Shown here one piece after another: positions 16,378-23,790 of a stretch of DNA of 64,000 nt. The translations under genes and the position numbers were made by a program. Every line of letters begins with the position of its first letter. Positions within the stretch are counted from its first letter, which is position 1. The DNA is from CAWDZK01 sp963726615 (lineage in GTDB: Bacteria; Actinomycetota; Actinomycetes; JACCUZ01), in assembly GCA_963726615.1 (NCBI GenBank), contig CAVSCX010000006.1, positions 310,001 through 374,000 of the forward strand. Direction: 5' to 3'. Below the pieces are notes generated by a model. That model was not told the origin of the DNA and searched no databases. It saw only the letters and a list, made by a program, of their open reading frames with translations.

Positions 16378-17265
16378 ATGGCGACGCATCAGGAGGCAGA
16401 GGGCGGTTCGCCGCTCGAGCCCGTCCCGATGCAGCCCGTGCCGCCGCCGGAGCGGCGCTCCCGGGCCGGGCGCAACCTGCCCGCCGCCATCGGCGTCGGG
16501 CTGGCTCTCGCTGTTGTCGTCCTCGGCACGCTGTTCCTCTGGAAGCCGTCGTTCGTCGTGGTTGTCGCGGTGGCCGCCGTGCTGGGGGTCTGGGAGCTCG
16601 GGCACGCGTTCGCCCAGGGCGGTGCGCGGCTCCCGTTGGTGCCCCTGTCCGTCGGCGCCGCGGCGATCGTCGTCTCGGCGTACGCCGGAGGCAGCGAGGC
16701 GATGCTCGTCGCCCTGACTCTCACCGTGTTCGCCGCCATGCTGTGGCGGGCACCGGAGAACCCGAAGGGCTACGTCCGGGACGTCACGGCCAGCGCGTTC
16801 GCCGCGCTGTACGTGCCGTTCCTCGCCGGGTTCGCGGCCCTCCTGCTGCGACCCGACGACGGCGCCGATCGCGTCGTCGTGTTCATCGTTCTCGTGGTCC
16901 TCAGCGACATCGGCGGCTATGCCGCCGGGGTCCTGTTCGGCAGGCACCCGATGGCACCGACGGTCAGCCCGAAGAAGTCCTGGGAGGGCTTCGGCGGATC
17001 GGCTCTGTTCTGCGCCGTCGGCGGAGCCGTCGCGGTCCCGCTCCTGCTCGAGGGGGCGGCCTGGCAGGGCGCGCTCATCGGCCTGGCCGTCATGGTCACG
17101 GCCACCCTGGGCGACCTCGGCGAGTCGATGATCAAGCGGGATCTCGGCATCAAGGACATGGGCAGCCTGCTGCCGGGCCACGGCGGCATCATGGACCGAC
17201 TCGACTCCCTGCTCCCCGCCGCCCCGGTGGCGTACCTGCTGCTCGCCTGGCTGGTCCCGGCATGA
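16378..17265 (+). CDS. cdsA: phosphatidate cytidylyltransferase
   Basis: CdsA makes CDP-diacylglycerol from phosphatidate and CTP, the branch point of phospholipid synthesis. The 295-residue integral membrane protein has about seven to eight hydrophobic segments after a proline-rich cytoplasmic N-terminus. The CTP transferase signature is in the last third, with SDIGGYAAGVLFGRHPMAPTVSPKKSWEGF and the C-terminal KRDLGIKDMGSLLPGHGGIMDRLDSLL, whose acidic residues bind the metal. The frr-cdsA-rlmN order is typical of actinobacteria. Confidence 0.95.
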   Translation: MATHQEAEGGSPLEPVPMQPVPPPERRSRAGRNLPAAIGVGLALAVVVLGTLFLWKPSFVVVVAVAAVLGVWELGHAFAQGGARLPLVPLSVGAAAIVVSAYAGGSEAMLVALTLTVFAAMLWRAPENPKGYVRDVTASAFAALYVPFLAGFAALLLRPDDGADRVVVFIVLVVLSDIGGYAAGVLFGRHPMAPTVSPKKSWEGFGGSALFCAVGGAVAVPLLLEGAAWQGALIGLAVMVTATLGDLGESMIKRDLGIKDMGSLLPGHGGIMDRLDSLLPAAPVAYLLLAWLVPA

Positions 17266-17280
17266 CCCGAGTGAGGCATC

Positions 17281-18423
17281 GTGCCCGTCGCCCCCGGTGA
17301 GCTCGTCTTCGCCGCCCCCCGCCGCGCCAAGCCGCCGCTCCACCTGGCCGACCTCGCCCCCGGCGAGCGGCGACAGGTGCTCACCGACCTGGGGGAGAAG
17401 CCGTTCCGGGCCGGTCAGCTGGCGGCGCACTACTTCGACCGGCTGGGGGACGACCCGGCGCAGATGACCGACGTCCCGAAGGCGTCCCGGGCGCGCCTGG
17501 CCGACGCGCTGTTGCCGGCTCTGCTGACGCCGGTCCGCCACCTCGACTGTGACGGCGGCCGGACCCGGAAGTCCGTGTGGCGGCTCTTCGACGGTGCCAC
17601 CGTCGAGAGCGTCCTGATGCGCTACCCGGGCCGGGTGACGGTGTGCGTCTCGTCGCAGGCGGGCTGCGGCATGAACTGCCCCTTCTGCGCCACCGGGCAG
17701 GCCGGCCTCACCCGCAACATGTCGGCGGCCGAGATCGTCGACCAGGTCGTCGCCGCTGCGCGGATGCTGCAGCGAGGCGAGATCGAGGGTGGGCCAGCAC
17801 GCGTCTCGAACGTCGTGTTCATGGGCATGGGCGAGCCGATGGCCAACTACAAGGCCGTCGTCGGGGCGGTGCGACGCCTCACCGATGCGGCACCCGAGGG
17901 GCTGGGCCTCTCGCAGCGGAACGTCACTGTCTCCACGGTGGGCCTGGTGCCGGCGATGGACAAGCTGACCGCCGAGGGCCTGCACGTCACGCTGGCCCTG
18001 TCCCTGCACGCGCCGGACGACGAGCTGCGCGACGAGCTCGTGCCGGTGAACACCCGCTGGAAGGTCGCGGAGGTGCTGGACGCGGCCCGGCGCTACTTCG
18101 AGGTGACGGGACGCCGGGTCAGCATCGAGTACGCCCTGATCCGCGACGTCAACGACCACCGTTGGCGGGCGGACCTCCTCGGCACCGAGCTGAACCGGCG
18201 TGGTCGCGGCTGGGTGCACGTCAACCCGATCCCGCTCAACCCCACGCCGGGGTCGAGGTGGACGGCCAGCGACCGAGCCGTGGAGCGAACCTTCGTCGAG
18301 CGGCTGCGCGCTCACGGCATCCCCACCACGGTCCGCGACACCCGCGGCCGCGAGATCGACGGAGCCTGCGGCCAGCTCGCCGCGGTGACGGACCCGACCG
18401 GCGCCCCGGGGAAGACGCCATGA
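17281..18423 (+). CDS. rlmN: dual-specificity 23S rRNA/tRNA methyltransferase RlmN
   Basis: RlmN is a radical SAM enzyme that methylates C2 of A2503 in 23S rRNA and A37 of some tRNAs. The cluster motif CGMNCPFCATGQ (CxxxCxxC) lies near residues 126-137. The SAM-binding GEPMANY follows, and the second catalytic cysteine is in REIDGACGQL near the C-terminus. The N-terminal accessory domain has LGEKPFRAGQLAAHYF. At 380 residues it is normal. GTG 17281 is used; the stop overlaps the next gene (ATGA). Confidence 0.95.
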   Translation: MPVAPGELVFAAPRRAKPPLHLADLAPGERRQVLTDLGEKPFRAGQLAAHYFDRLGDDPAQMTDVPKASRARLADALLPALLTPVRHLDCDGGRTRKSVWRLFDGATVESVLMRYPGRVTVCVSSQAGCGMNCPFCATGQAGLTRNMSAAEIVDQVVAAARMLQRGEIEGGPARVSNVVFMGMGEPMANYKAVVGAVRRLTDAAPEGLGLSQRNVTVSTVGLVPAMDKLTAEGLHVTLALSLHAPDDELRDELVPVNTRWKVAEVLDAARRYFEVTGRRVSIEYALIRDVNDHRWRADLLGTELNRRGRGWVHVNPIPLNPTPGSRWTASDRAVERTFVERLRAHGIPTTVRDTRGREIDGACGQLAAVTDPTGAPGKTP

Positions 18424-19001
18424 GCCACCACGACAGGTTCCGGCGGGCCGGCCGGCTGCACAAGGGCTACCACCGGCGCCAGGTCGACGCCTTCCTCAAC
18501 CATGTCGAGGTGTCGCTGGGCGGGGTGTTCCCGCCGCCGACCGCCAGCGAGGTGCGCCAGGCGGGCTTCGAGCTGGTGCGCAACGGCTACGACGTCGAGG
18601 AGGTGGACACGTACTTCGACGCGGTGGAGGAGAAGGTCGTGCTCGCCCAGGGCATGACCAGCGGCCGGCGCGGCAGGTCCGACCCGGCCAGCGAGGCGGC
18701 CTACCTGCGCGAGCAGCTGTCGGCGCCGTACATGAAGCGCTTCCCGCGCGCGGCGATGCTGCGCCGCGGCTACCACGTCGACGACGTCGACGAGTTCGTG
18801 GACAGCGTGGTGCGCGCCCTCGACGGGCGCGGGTCGCTCACGCTGGACCAGGTGCGCCAGGTCGCTTTCCGTCCCCGACGCGGCGGGTACCGCGAGGACG
18901 CGGTGGACGAGGGCATGGACCGGGTGATCGAGCACCTGCTGCTGGTCCGGCGGCTCGGCGACCCGACGCCGCCGGTGCCGCGCGAGGCGCACCCCACCTG
19001 A
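18420..19001 (+). CDS. small protein made of four DivIVA-type repeats
   Basis: The 193-residue protein is built from four copies of a roughly 35-45 residue motif around GY-x5-VD-x-F/Y-x-D: GYHRRQVDAFLNHVE, GYDVEEVDTYFDAVEE, GYHVDDVDEFVDSVV and a diverged GYREDAVDEGMDRVIE. This is the short DivIVA/Wag31 N-terminal hook motif that in Wag31 binds negatively curved membrane, but the long coiled coil of true DivIVA is missing. I infer a membrane-curvature or divisome-associated adaptor. It is translationally coupled to rlmN and downstream of cdsA. Confidence 0.8.
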   Translation: MSHHDRFRRAGRLHKGYHRRQVDAFLNHVEVSLGGVFPPPTASEVRQAGFELVRNGYDVEEVDTYFDAVEEKVVLAQGMTSGRRGRSDPASEAAYLREQLSAPYMKRFPRAAMLRRGYHVDDVDEFVDSVVRALDGRGSLTLDQVRQVAFRPRRGGYREDAVDEGMDRVIEHLLLVRRLGDPTPPVPREAHPT

Positions 19002-19048
19002 CCCGCCGCCGCTGGCGCGGCCGGCCGCGTTGGGGCGAGGATGCCCGG

Positions 19049-20926
19049 ATGGGTGACTACCGGAGCGTGCACCGGCGCAGCATCGAGGACCCGGAGGGGT
19101 TCTGGGGAGAGGCGGCGGCAGCGATCGACTGGCGTACACCGCCGACAGAGGTGCTGGACGGGGGCAACGCCCCGTTCTACCGGTGGTACCCGGACGGTGT
19201 GCTCAACACCTGCGAGAACGCGCTGGACCGGCATGTCGCCGCGGGGGCCGGCGGGCGCACCGCGCTCGTCTACGACAGCCCGGTGACGGGCACCCGCCGC
19301 ACGTACACCTACCAGCAGCTCCTGGACGAGGTGGCCACGTTCGCCGGCGCCCTGGCCGGCCTCGGAGTGGGCCGCGGCGATCGCGTCGTCGTGTACATGC
19401 CGATGGTCCCCGAGGCCGTGGTCGCGATGCTGGCCTGCGCGCGGCTCGGCGCGGTCCACTCCGTGGTCTTCGGCGGCTTCGCCGCCGCCGAGCTCGCCGC
19501 GCGGGTGGAGGACGCCCGGCCGAAGCTCGTCGTCTCGGCGTCGTGCGGCATCGAGGTGTCCCGCGTCGTGGAGTACAAGCCGCTGCTCGACCGCGCTCTC
19601 GATCTCGCCTCTCACGCCCCGGACCACGTCGTCGTGCTGCAGCGACCGCAGGCCGTCGCAGCGATGACAGACGGCCGGGACCTGGACTGGCACGAGCTGG
19701 TGGCGTCCGCGGACCCGGTCGAGCCGGTACCAGTGGCCGCGACCGACCCGCTGTACGTCCTCTACACGTCCGGAACCACGGCGAAGCCGAAGGGTGTCGT
19801 GCGCGACAACGGCGGACACGCAGTGGCGCTGTCGTGGTCGATGACGAACATCTACGACATCGGCCCCGGCGACGTGTGGTGGACCGCCTCCGACGTCGGG
19901 TGGGTGGTGGGCCACTCCTACATCGTCTACGCGCCGCTGCTGGTCGGTGCGACGACGGTGCTCTACGAAGGGAAGCCGGTCGGGACCCCGGACGCCGGCG
20001 CGTTCTGGCGCGTGGTGTCCGAGTACGGCGTGAAGGCGCTGTTCACCGCGCCGACCGCGATCCGAGCGGTGAAGAAGGAGGACCCTGAGGGCAAGCTGCT
20101 GGCGCCGTACGACGTGTCCTCGCTGCGCACGCTGTTCCTGGCCGGCGAGCGGCTCGACCCCGACACCTGGCGCTGGGCCACCGACGAGCTCGGCATCCCG
20201 GTCATCGACCACTGGTGGCAGACCGAGACGGGCTGGCCGATCGCGGCGAACCTGCGCGGTCTCGACCCGATGCCGATCAAGGCCGGCTCGCCCACCGTCG
20301 CGGTCCCGGGATACGACGTGCGGGTCCTGGACCCGACGGGCACGGAGGTCCCGCGGGGCACGGAAGGAGCAATCTGCCTCAAGCTGCCGCTACCGCCCGG
20401 CACCCTGCCGACACTGTGGAATGACGACGAGCGGTTCGTGGCGTCCTACCTGTCGGTTCACGACGGCTACTACCTCAGCGGTGACGGCGGCTACGTCGAC
20501 GACGACGGCTACCTGTTCGTCATGGGGCGCACCGACGACGTCATCAACGTGGCGGGGCACCGGCTCTCCACCGGGTCCATCGAGGCCGTCGTCGCGGGCC
20601 ATCCCGCCGTCGCCGAGTGCTGCGTCATCGGCGTTCGCGACGACCTCAAGGGCCAGGTGCCGCGGGGGCTCGTCGTGCTCAAGGCCGGCGTCGACATGGA
20701 CCCCGACCAGCTGCGTGCCGAGCTGGTGCAGCGGGTCCGTGACGAGATCGGTGCCGTGGCGTCGTTCCGCCAGGTCGATGTCGTCGCGGCGCTGCCGAAG
20801 ACACGCTCCGGCAAGATCCTGCGCCGCTCGCTGCGTGCGATCGCGGACGGGGTCGACGAGCCGGTCCCCTCCACCATCGAGGACCCCACGGTCCTCGACA
20901 CACTGCGGCCCACACTCCTCAGGTGA
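19049..20926 (+). CDS. prpE: acyl-CoA synthetase, propionyl-CoA synthetase type
   Basis: The 625-residue ANL-superfamily enzyme activates a short-chain acid to its AMP ester and then its CoA thioester. The N-terminal ACAS domain begins YRSVHRRSIEDPEGFWGEAA. The ATP-binding P-loop is YTSGTTAKPKGVVRDNGGHAVAL, the adenylate motif includes WWQTETGWPI, the hinge contains GRTDDVINVAGHRLSTG, and the catalytic lysine is in KTRSGKILRRSLR. The VVRDNGGHAVAL stretch and the length match PrpE better than acetyl-CoA synthetase (about 650). It stands alone between the rlmN cluster and oppositely oriented genes. Confidence 0.85.
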   Translation: MGDYRSVHRRSIEDPEGFWGEAAAAIDWRTPPTEVLDGGNAPFYRWYPDGVLNTCENALDRHVAAGAGGRTALVYDSPVTGTRRTYTYQQLLDEVATFAGALAGLGVGRGDRVVVYMPMVPEAVVAMLACARLGAVHSVVFGGFAAAELAARVEDARPKLVVSASCGIEVSRVVEYKPLLDRALDLASHAPDHVVVLQRPQAVAAMTDGRDLDWHELVASADPVEPVPVAATDPLYVLYTSGTTAKPKGVVRDNGGHAVALSWSMTNIYDIGPGDVWWTASDVGWVVGHSYIVYAPLLVGATTVLYEGKPVGTPDAGAFWRVVSEYGVKALFTAPTAIRAVKKEDPEGKLLAPYDVSSLRTLFLAGERLDPDTWRWATDELGIPVIDHWWQTETGWPIAANLRGLDPMPIKAGSPTVAVPGYDVRVLDPTGTEVPRGTEGAICLKLPLPPGTLPTLWNDDERFVASYLSVHDGYYLSGDGGYVDDDGYLFVMGRTDDVINVAGHRLSTGSIEAVVAGHPAVAECCVIGVRDDLKGQVPRGLVVLKAGVDMDPDQLRAELVQRVRDEIGAVASFRQVDVVAALPKTRSGKILRRSLRAIADGVDEPVPSTIEDPTVLDTLRPTLLR

Positions 20927-20928
20927 CC

Positions 20929-20943
20929 GGCCTGCCGCAGGCC
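20929..20943. terminator. short GC hairpin between convergent genes
   Basis: GGCCTG and CAGGCC form a perfect 6-bp stem around a CCG loop three bases after the acyl-CoA synthetase stop. It faces the end of the Rieske gene set on the other strand, so a terminator is expected nearby, but the stem is short. Confidence 0.3.
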
Positions 20944-21033
20944 CCGACGGCGATGTCGTCGTGCGGCCGGTCCGGGCGGGTGCACCGAGGACACCCACGG
21001 CGCGCCCCGCTCACCCGCGCCCGTGCTGCCCGG

Positions 21034-21114
21034 TCACGACAGGGCGAGCAGGGCGCCCAGAGCGACGCCCAGGGCGAGCAGCCAGAGCAGCGTCGGCAGC
21101 GATCGTGGCGACAT
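21034..21114 (-). CDS. possible 26-residue single-span membrane peptide
   Basis: Two bases after the Rieske gene stop, an ATG opens a 26-codon frame encoding MSPRSLPTLLWLLALGVALG and six more residues. It is one short basic stretch followed by a hydrophobic helix with no charges after residue 4. Position, tight spacing and composition suggest a small membrane subunit or assembly peptide of the Rieske/DUF6529 pair. Against this, the frame is very short and Leu/Ala-rich open frames arise by chance in GC-rich DNA. Confidence 0.42.
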   Translation of the reverse strand: MSPRSLPTLLWLLALGVALGALLALS

Positions 21115-21116
21115 CG

Positions 21117-21566
21117 TCAGCCGCCTGCCAGCGTGACGGTGCCGTCGGCCACCGTGATGTCGACAGCGGCCAACCCGGTCGTGGCCGGTCCCTGCACGAC
21201 CTCCCCCGTCGCGGCGTCGAACACGCTCCCGTGGCACGGGCAGGTGATCCGTCCGTCGGCGACGCCGTCGACGGTGCAGCCCTGGTGCGTGCAGGTCGCC
21301 GAGAACGCGCGAACCTCGTCGCCCGTCCGGGTCAGGACGACGTGCTGACCGGCGAGCACCAGCCCGCCCCCGTCCGGGACGTCGGCCACCGGGGCGAGGC
21401 GTTCGCCGCCACCGCCAGCCGGCCCGTAGCCGTTGGCGGCGGCGCCGGTCGGGCCGGTGCCACGGGCCGCGTCGCTGCGCCGGGCCAGGGCGAAGCCGAC
21501 CACGGTGCCCACCAGGACCACGCCCGAGCCGCGCAAGACGGTACGGCGGGTGAGAGCGGCGGTCAT
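21117..21566 (-). CDS. Tat-exported Rieske 2Fe-2S protein
   Basis: The 149-residue protein starts with a twin-arginine signal (TRRTVLRGSGVVLVGTVVGFALA). A Rieske domain follows: the cluster ligands are in CTHQGC and CPCHGS, about 17 residues apart, the compact spacing of small ferredoxin-like Rieske proteins. It is probably anchored outside the membrane as an electron carrier. ATG 21566 overlaps the stop of the DUF6529 membrane protein, so the two are translated together. No cytochrome bc1 subunits are nearby, so it is not the classical QcrA. Confidence 0.88.
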   Translation of the reverse strand: MTAALTRRTVLRGSGVVLVGTVVGFALARRSDAARGTGPTGAAANGYGPAGGGGERLAPVADVPDGGGLVLAGQHVVLTRTGDEVRAFSATCTHQGCTVDGVADGRITCPCHGSVFDAATGEVVQGPATTGLAAVDITVADGTVTLAGG

Positions 21567-22129
21567 GTCAGCGGCACCCCCGAGCGGGTGAAGAACCACA
21601 GCGCCGAGGTCAGCCACACGAGGACGAGTGCGCTCAGCACCGACCCGCCGAGCACGGGCAGCGACCAGCCGGGCAGACCGCGCACCCGCAGGCCGAGCAT
21701 CTTCGCGGCGTAGGCGCCGTAGAAGAGACAGCCGGCTACGCCGTGCAGCAGCACCCGAGGGCTGCCGGTCGCGAAGCCGAGGGACCACATGCAGTGCAGC
21801 GCGACCGGCAGCGTCACGGTGAACGCCGTCGCGCCCGACCACCGGTGCGCCGGGCCGACCCAGCCCGGCGCGCGGCCGGAGGCACCGGGCAGCCGGCCCC
21901 ACAACCACAGAGCGGTGGCGAGCTGCACGAGGAGCAGGACGGCGGCGGCGGTCGCCAGCCACGCCTTCATCTGCAGCATGCCGGAGAAGCCGAACGTCGC
22001 GAACGGCCGGCCCGCGGGCGAGTGCAGGCCCGCGTAGCTGCCGACTCCCACCGCGACAGCAGCGCCGAGCAGGACCACCAGCAGTCCTGCCGGCCGTCCG
22101 ACTGTCACGCGGTCCTGGGTCGGGCTCAC
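21563..22129 (-). CDS. DUF6529-like multi-span membrane protein
   Basis: The 188-residue protein has five hydrophobic segments (about 14-30, 55-75, 100-120, 128-145, 155-180). Histidines that could ligate haem lie at the membrane edges in AHRWSG, ALHCMW and LLHGVAG, which resembles cytochrome b561 or ferric-reductase-like four-helix proteins. The actinobacterial family DUF6529 is found next to a Rieske protein; I assign it by this pairing and pattern. A role in electron transfer across the membrane is inferred. The start overlaps nothing; the end overlaps the Rieske gene by 4 bp. Confidence 0.7.
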   Translation of the reverse strand: MSPTQDRVTVGRPAGLLVVLLGAAVAVGVGSYAGLHSPAGRPFATFGFSGMLQMKAWLATAAAVLLLVQLATALWLWGRLPGASGRAPGWVGPAHRWSGATAFTVTLPVALHCMWSLGFATGSPRVLLHGVAGCLFYGAYAAKMLGLRVRGLPGWSLPVLGGSVLSALVLVWLTSALWFFTRSGVPLT

Positions 22130-22262
22130 CGGGCCTCACCTCGGGACCCACTGTCGACCGTCGGTCGACGAACGGCAACGGGTGGATACCCGGACGTCGC
22201 CGCCACTCCGGGCGTACCGGACCGGCACCGAGTCAGGCGTACCGCTGGGCCGCCTCCGGCCG

Positions 22263-22664
22263 TCACCCGACCACCGTCGAGTCGCCGAGGACCCGGTCGA
22301 CAGCGACAAGCAGCACCACCCGCTCCGGGTTGGGTCGGGGCACGCGGTAGCGCTCGGCGTACCGGCGCTCGGCGTCGCGAACCGCCTCGGCGTCCTCGAG
22401 CACCGACGCCGTCCCCTCCAGCGACAGCCAGCGGCGGCCGTCGAGCTGGCAGAGCACCGCGCGGCAGCCCGCCCGGGCGTGGCGCACCTTGCTGGTACGA
22501 CGACTGGCGATCACCCGCGCGAGCAGCAGGTCCTCGTCCCAGGTGAAGCCGACCGGCACCACGTGCGGCGTCCCGTCCCTGCGCACCGTCGTGAGGGTGG
22601 CGAGGTGGCGCTCGGCGAGGAAGGCGAGCGCGGCGGCGGGGAGCTGCGTCGGGTCCAGCGCCAC
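22263..22664 (-). CDS. PPOX-class F420/FMN-dependent flavoprotein
   Basis: This 133-residue split-barrel protein starts LDPTQLPAAALAFLAERHLATLTTVRRDGTPHVVPVGFTWDED, the typical opening of the short actinobacterial PPOX-class proteins annotated as F420-dependent oxidoreductases. SRRTSKVRHARAG and the VLCQLDGRRWLSLEGTASV strand complete the cofactor-binding barrel. Whether it uses F420 or FMN cannot be settled by eye. GTG 22664 begins one base after the phosphatase stop, so the two are co-transcribed. Confidence 0.8.
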   Translation of the reverse strand: MALDPTQLPAAALAFLAERHLATLTTVRRDGTPHVVPVGFTWDEDLLLARVIASRRTSKVRHARAGCRAVLCQLDGRRWLSLEGTASVLEDAEAVRDAERRYAERYRVPRPNPERVVLLVAVDRVLGDSTVVG

Positions 22665-22665
22665 C

Positions 22666-23193
22666 TCAGACCCGGCCGGCCACGACCAGGGAGACCGCGT
22701 CGAGCAAGCCGCGGCAGGCCCGTTCGACCTGCTCGAGCACCTCGACGAACCCGTGCTCGTCACCGAAGTACGGGTCGGCCACCTCGGCCCCGTCCGCTGC
22801 CACAGGGTCGAACGACCGGAGCAGACGTACCTTGTCGCGCTGGGCGTCGGACCCCGCCATCGCACGCAGCTCTCGCAGGTGGCCACGGTCCAGCGCGAGC
22901 ACCAGGTCGCGATCCTCCAGCCAGGACGGCCGGAACGAGCGGGCCCGGTGCCGCCGGCCGTCGTAGCCGCTGCTCTGCAGCACCGACAGCGCCCGGGCGT
23001 CGGCAGGGTCACCGACGTGGAAGGCCACCGTGCCCGCGGAGTCGACCTCCACCCGCCCGCCCAGGCCCGCCGTGTCGACGAGATGCGTCATCACGACCGC
23101 GGCCATGGGTGAGCGGCAGATGTTCCCGCTGCACACGAAGCAGAGCCGGTACGTCGGTCCGGTCGGCACGGGGAGGCCGGGGAGGTCACGCAT
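22666..23193 (-). CDS. low-molecular-weight protein-tyrosine phosphatase
   Basis: The CX5R active-site loop CSGNICRSPMA lies at residues 21-31 (nucleophile Cys21, Arg27), and the general-acid loop is ADPYFGD near residue 142. The 175-residue length and VCSGNICRSPMAAVV block match the family that includes Mycobacterium PtpA and Bacillus YwlE, the latter an arginine phosphatase. Substrate is unknown. ATG 23193 is used; an ATG nine bases upstream (23202) would add MGG. Confidence 0.9.
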   Translation of the reverse strand: MRDLPGLPVPTGPTYRLCFVCSGNICRSPMAAVVMTHLVDTAGLGGRVEVDSAGTVAFHVGDPADARALSVLQSSGYDGRRHRARSFRPSWLEDRDLVLALDRGHLRELRAMAGSDAQRDKVRLLRSFDPVAADGAEVADPYFGDEHGFVEVLEQVERACRGLLDAVSLVVAGRV

Positions 23194-23228
23194 GCCGCCC
23201 ATCGTCGCAGGGGCGTACCGGCGGCCGC

Positions 23229-23708
23229 TCAGGCGGCAGCGGCGTCGCGGGCGGCTTCCAGCTCGGCGACGTCGATCTTCGACATCTGCAGCATCGCGCC
23301 CATCACGGCCTCCGCGACCCTGGGGTCCGGGTCGTTGAGCAGCTGGATCAGGGTGCGCGGCACGACCTGCCAGGACAGGCCCCAGCGGTCCTTGATCCAG
23401 CCGCACGGGCCCGGCTCGCCGCCATCGGCGAAGGCGTCCCAGTAGTGGTCCACCTCGGCCTGGTCGGCGCAGTCGATCATGAACGAGACCCCCTCGGTGA
23501 ACTGGTGGTCGGGGCCGCCGTTGAGGCCGACGTAGGTCTGCCCGTCGAGCGAGAACTCCACGGTCATGACGGTCCCCGCCGGGCGCGGGCCGGCGTCGCC
23601 GTACCGCTGCACACCGGTCACGGCCGAGTTCGGGAAGAGTCCGACGTAGAAGCTCGCCGCCTCCTCGGCCTCGGTGTCGAACCACAGCCAGGGTGTCGTC
23701 TTCGGCAT
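23229..23708 (-). CDS. PhnB-like VOC-fold protein
   Basis: The 159-residue protein has the glyoxalase/bleomycin-resistance (VOC) fold of the PhnB or '3-demethylubiquinone methyltransferase' group. It opens with TTPWLWFDTEAEEAASFYVGLFPNS and has YVGLNGGPDHQFTEGVSFMI, then DRWGLSWQVVPRTLIQLL with a late MLQMSKIDVAEL. The family name is historical: members are usually not ubiquinone methyltransferases and have no settled function. ATG 23708 gives the standard MPKTTPWLWFD start; an ATG at 23753 is not supported. Confidence 0.85.
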   Translation of the reverse strand: MPKTTPWLWFDTEAEEAASFYVGLFPNSAVTGVQRYGDAGPRPAGTVMTVEFSLDGQTYVGLNGGPDHQFTEGVSFMIDCADQAEVDHYWDAFADGGEPGPCGWIKDRWGLSWQVVPRTLIQLLNDPDPRVAEAVMGAMLQMSKIDVAELEAARDAAAA

Positions 23709-23790
23709 CGTCGCGTCCCTCCGTCTTGTCGATGCTGGTCTCGTGCCGGTCACCGGGTAGACCGCGGTGCCGGCGGGGACTCATCGGCGT

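Noticed and set aside
16273..18315. 680-codon open frame on the minus strand across frr, cdsA and rlmN, and similar long antisense frames (for example 14832-16376 and 5370-6929)
   Set aside because: They mirror real genes in the phase where GC-rich third positions avoid stops. Their products are His/Arg/Asp/Gly-rich and show no recognisable domain.
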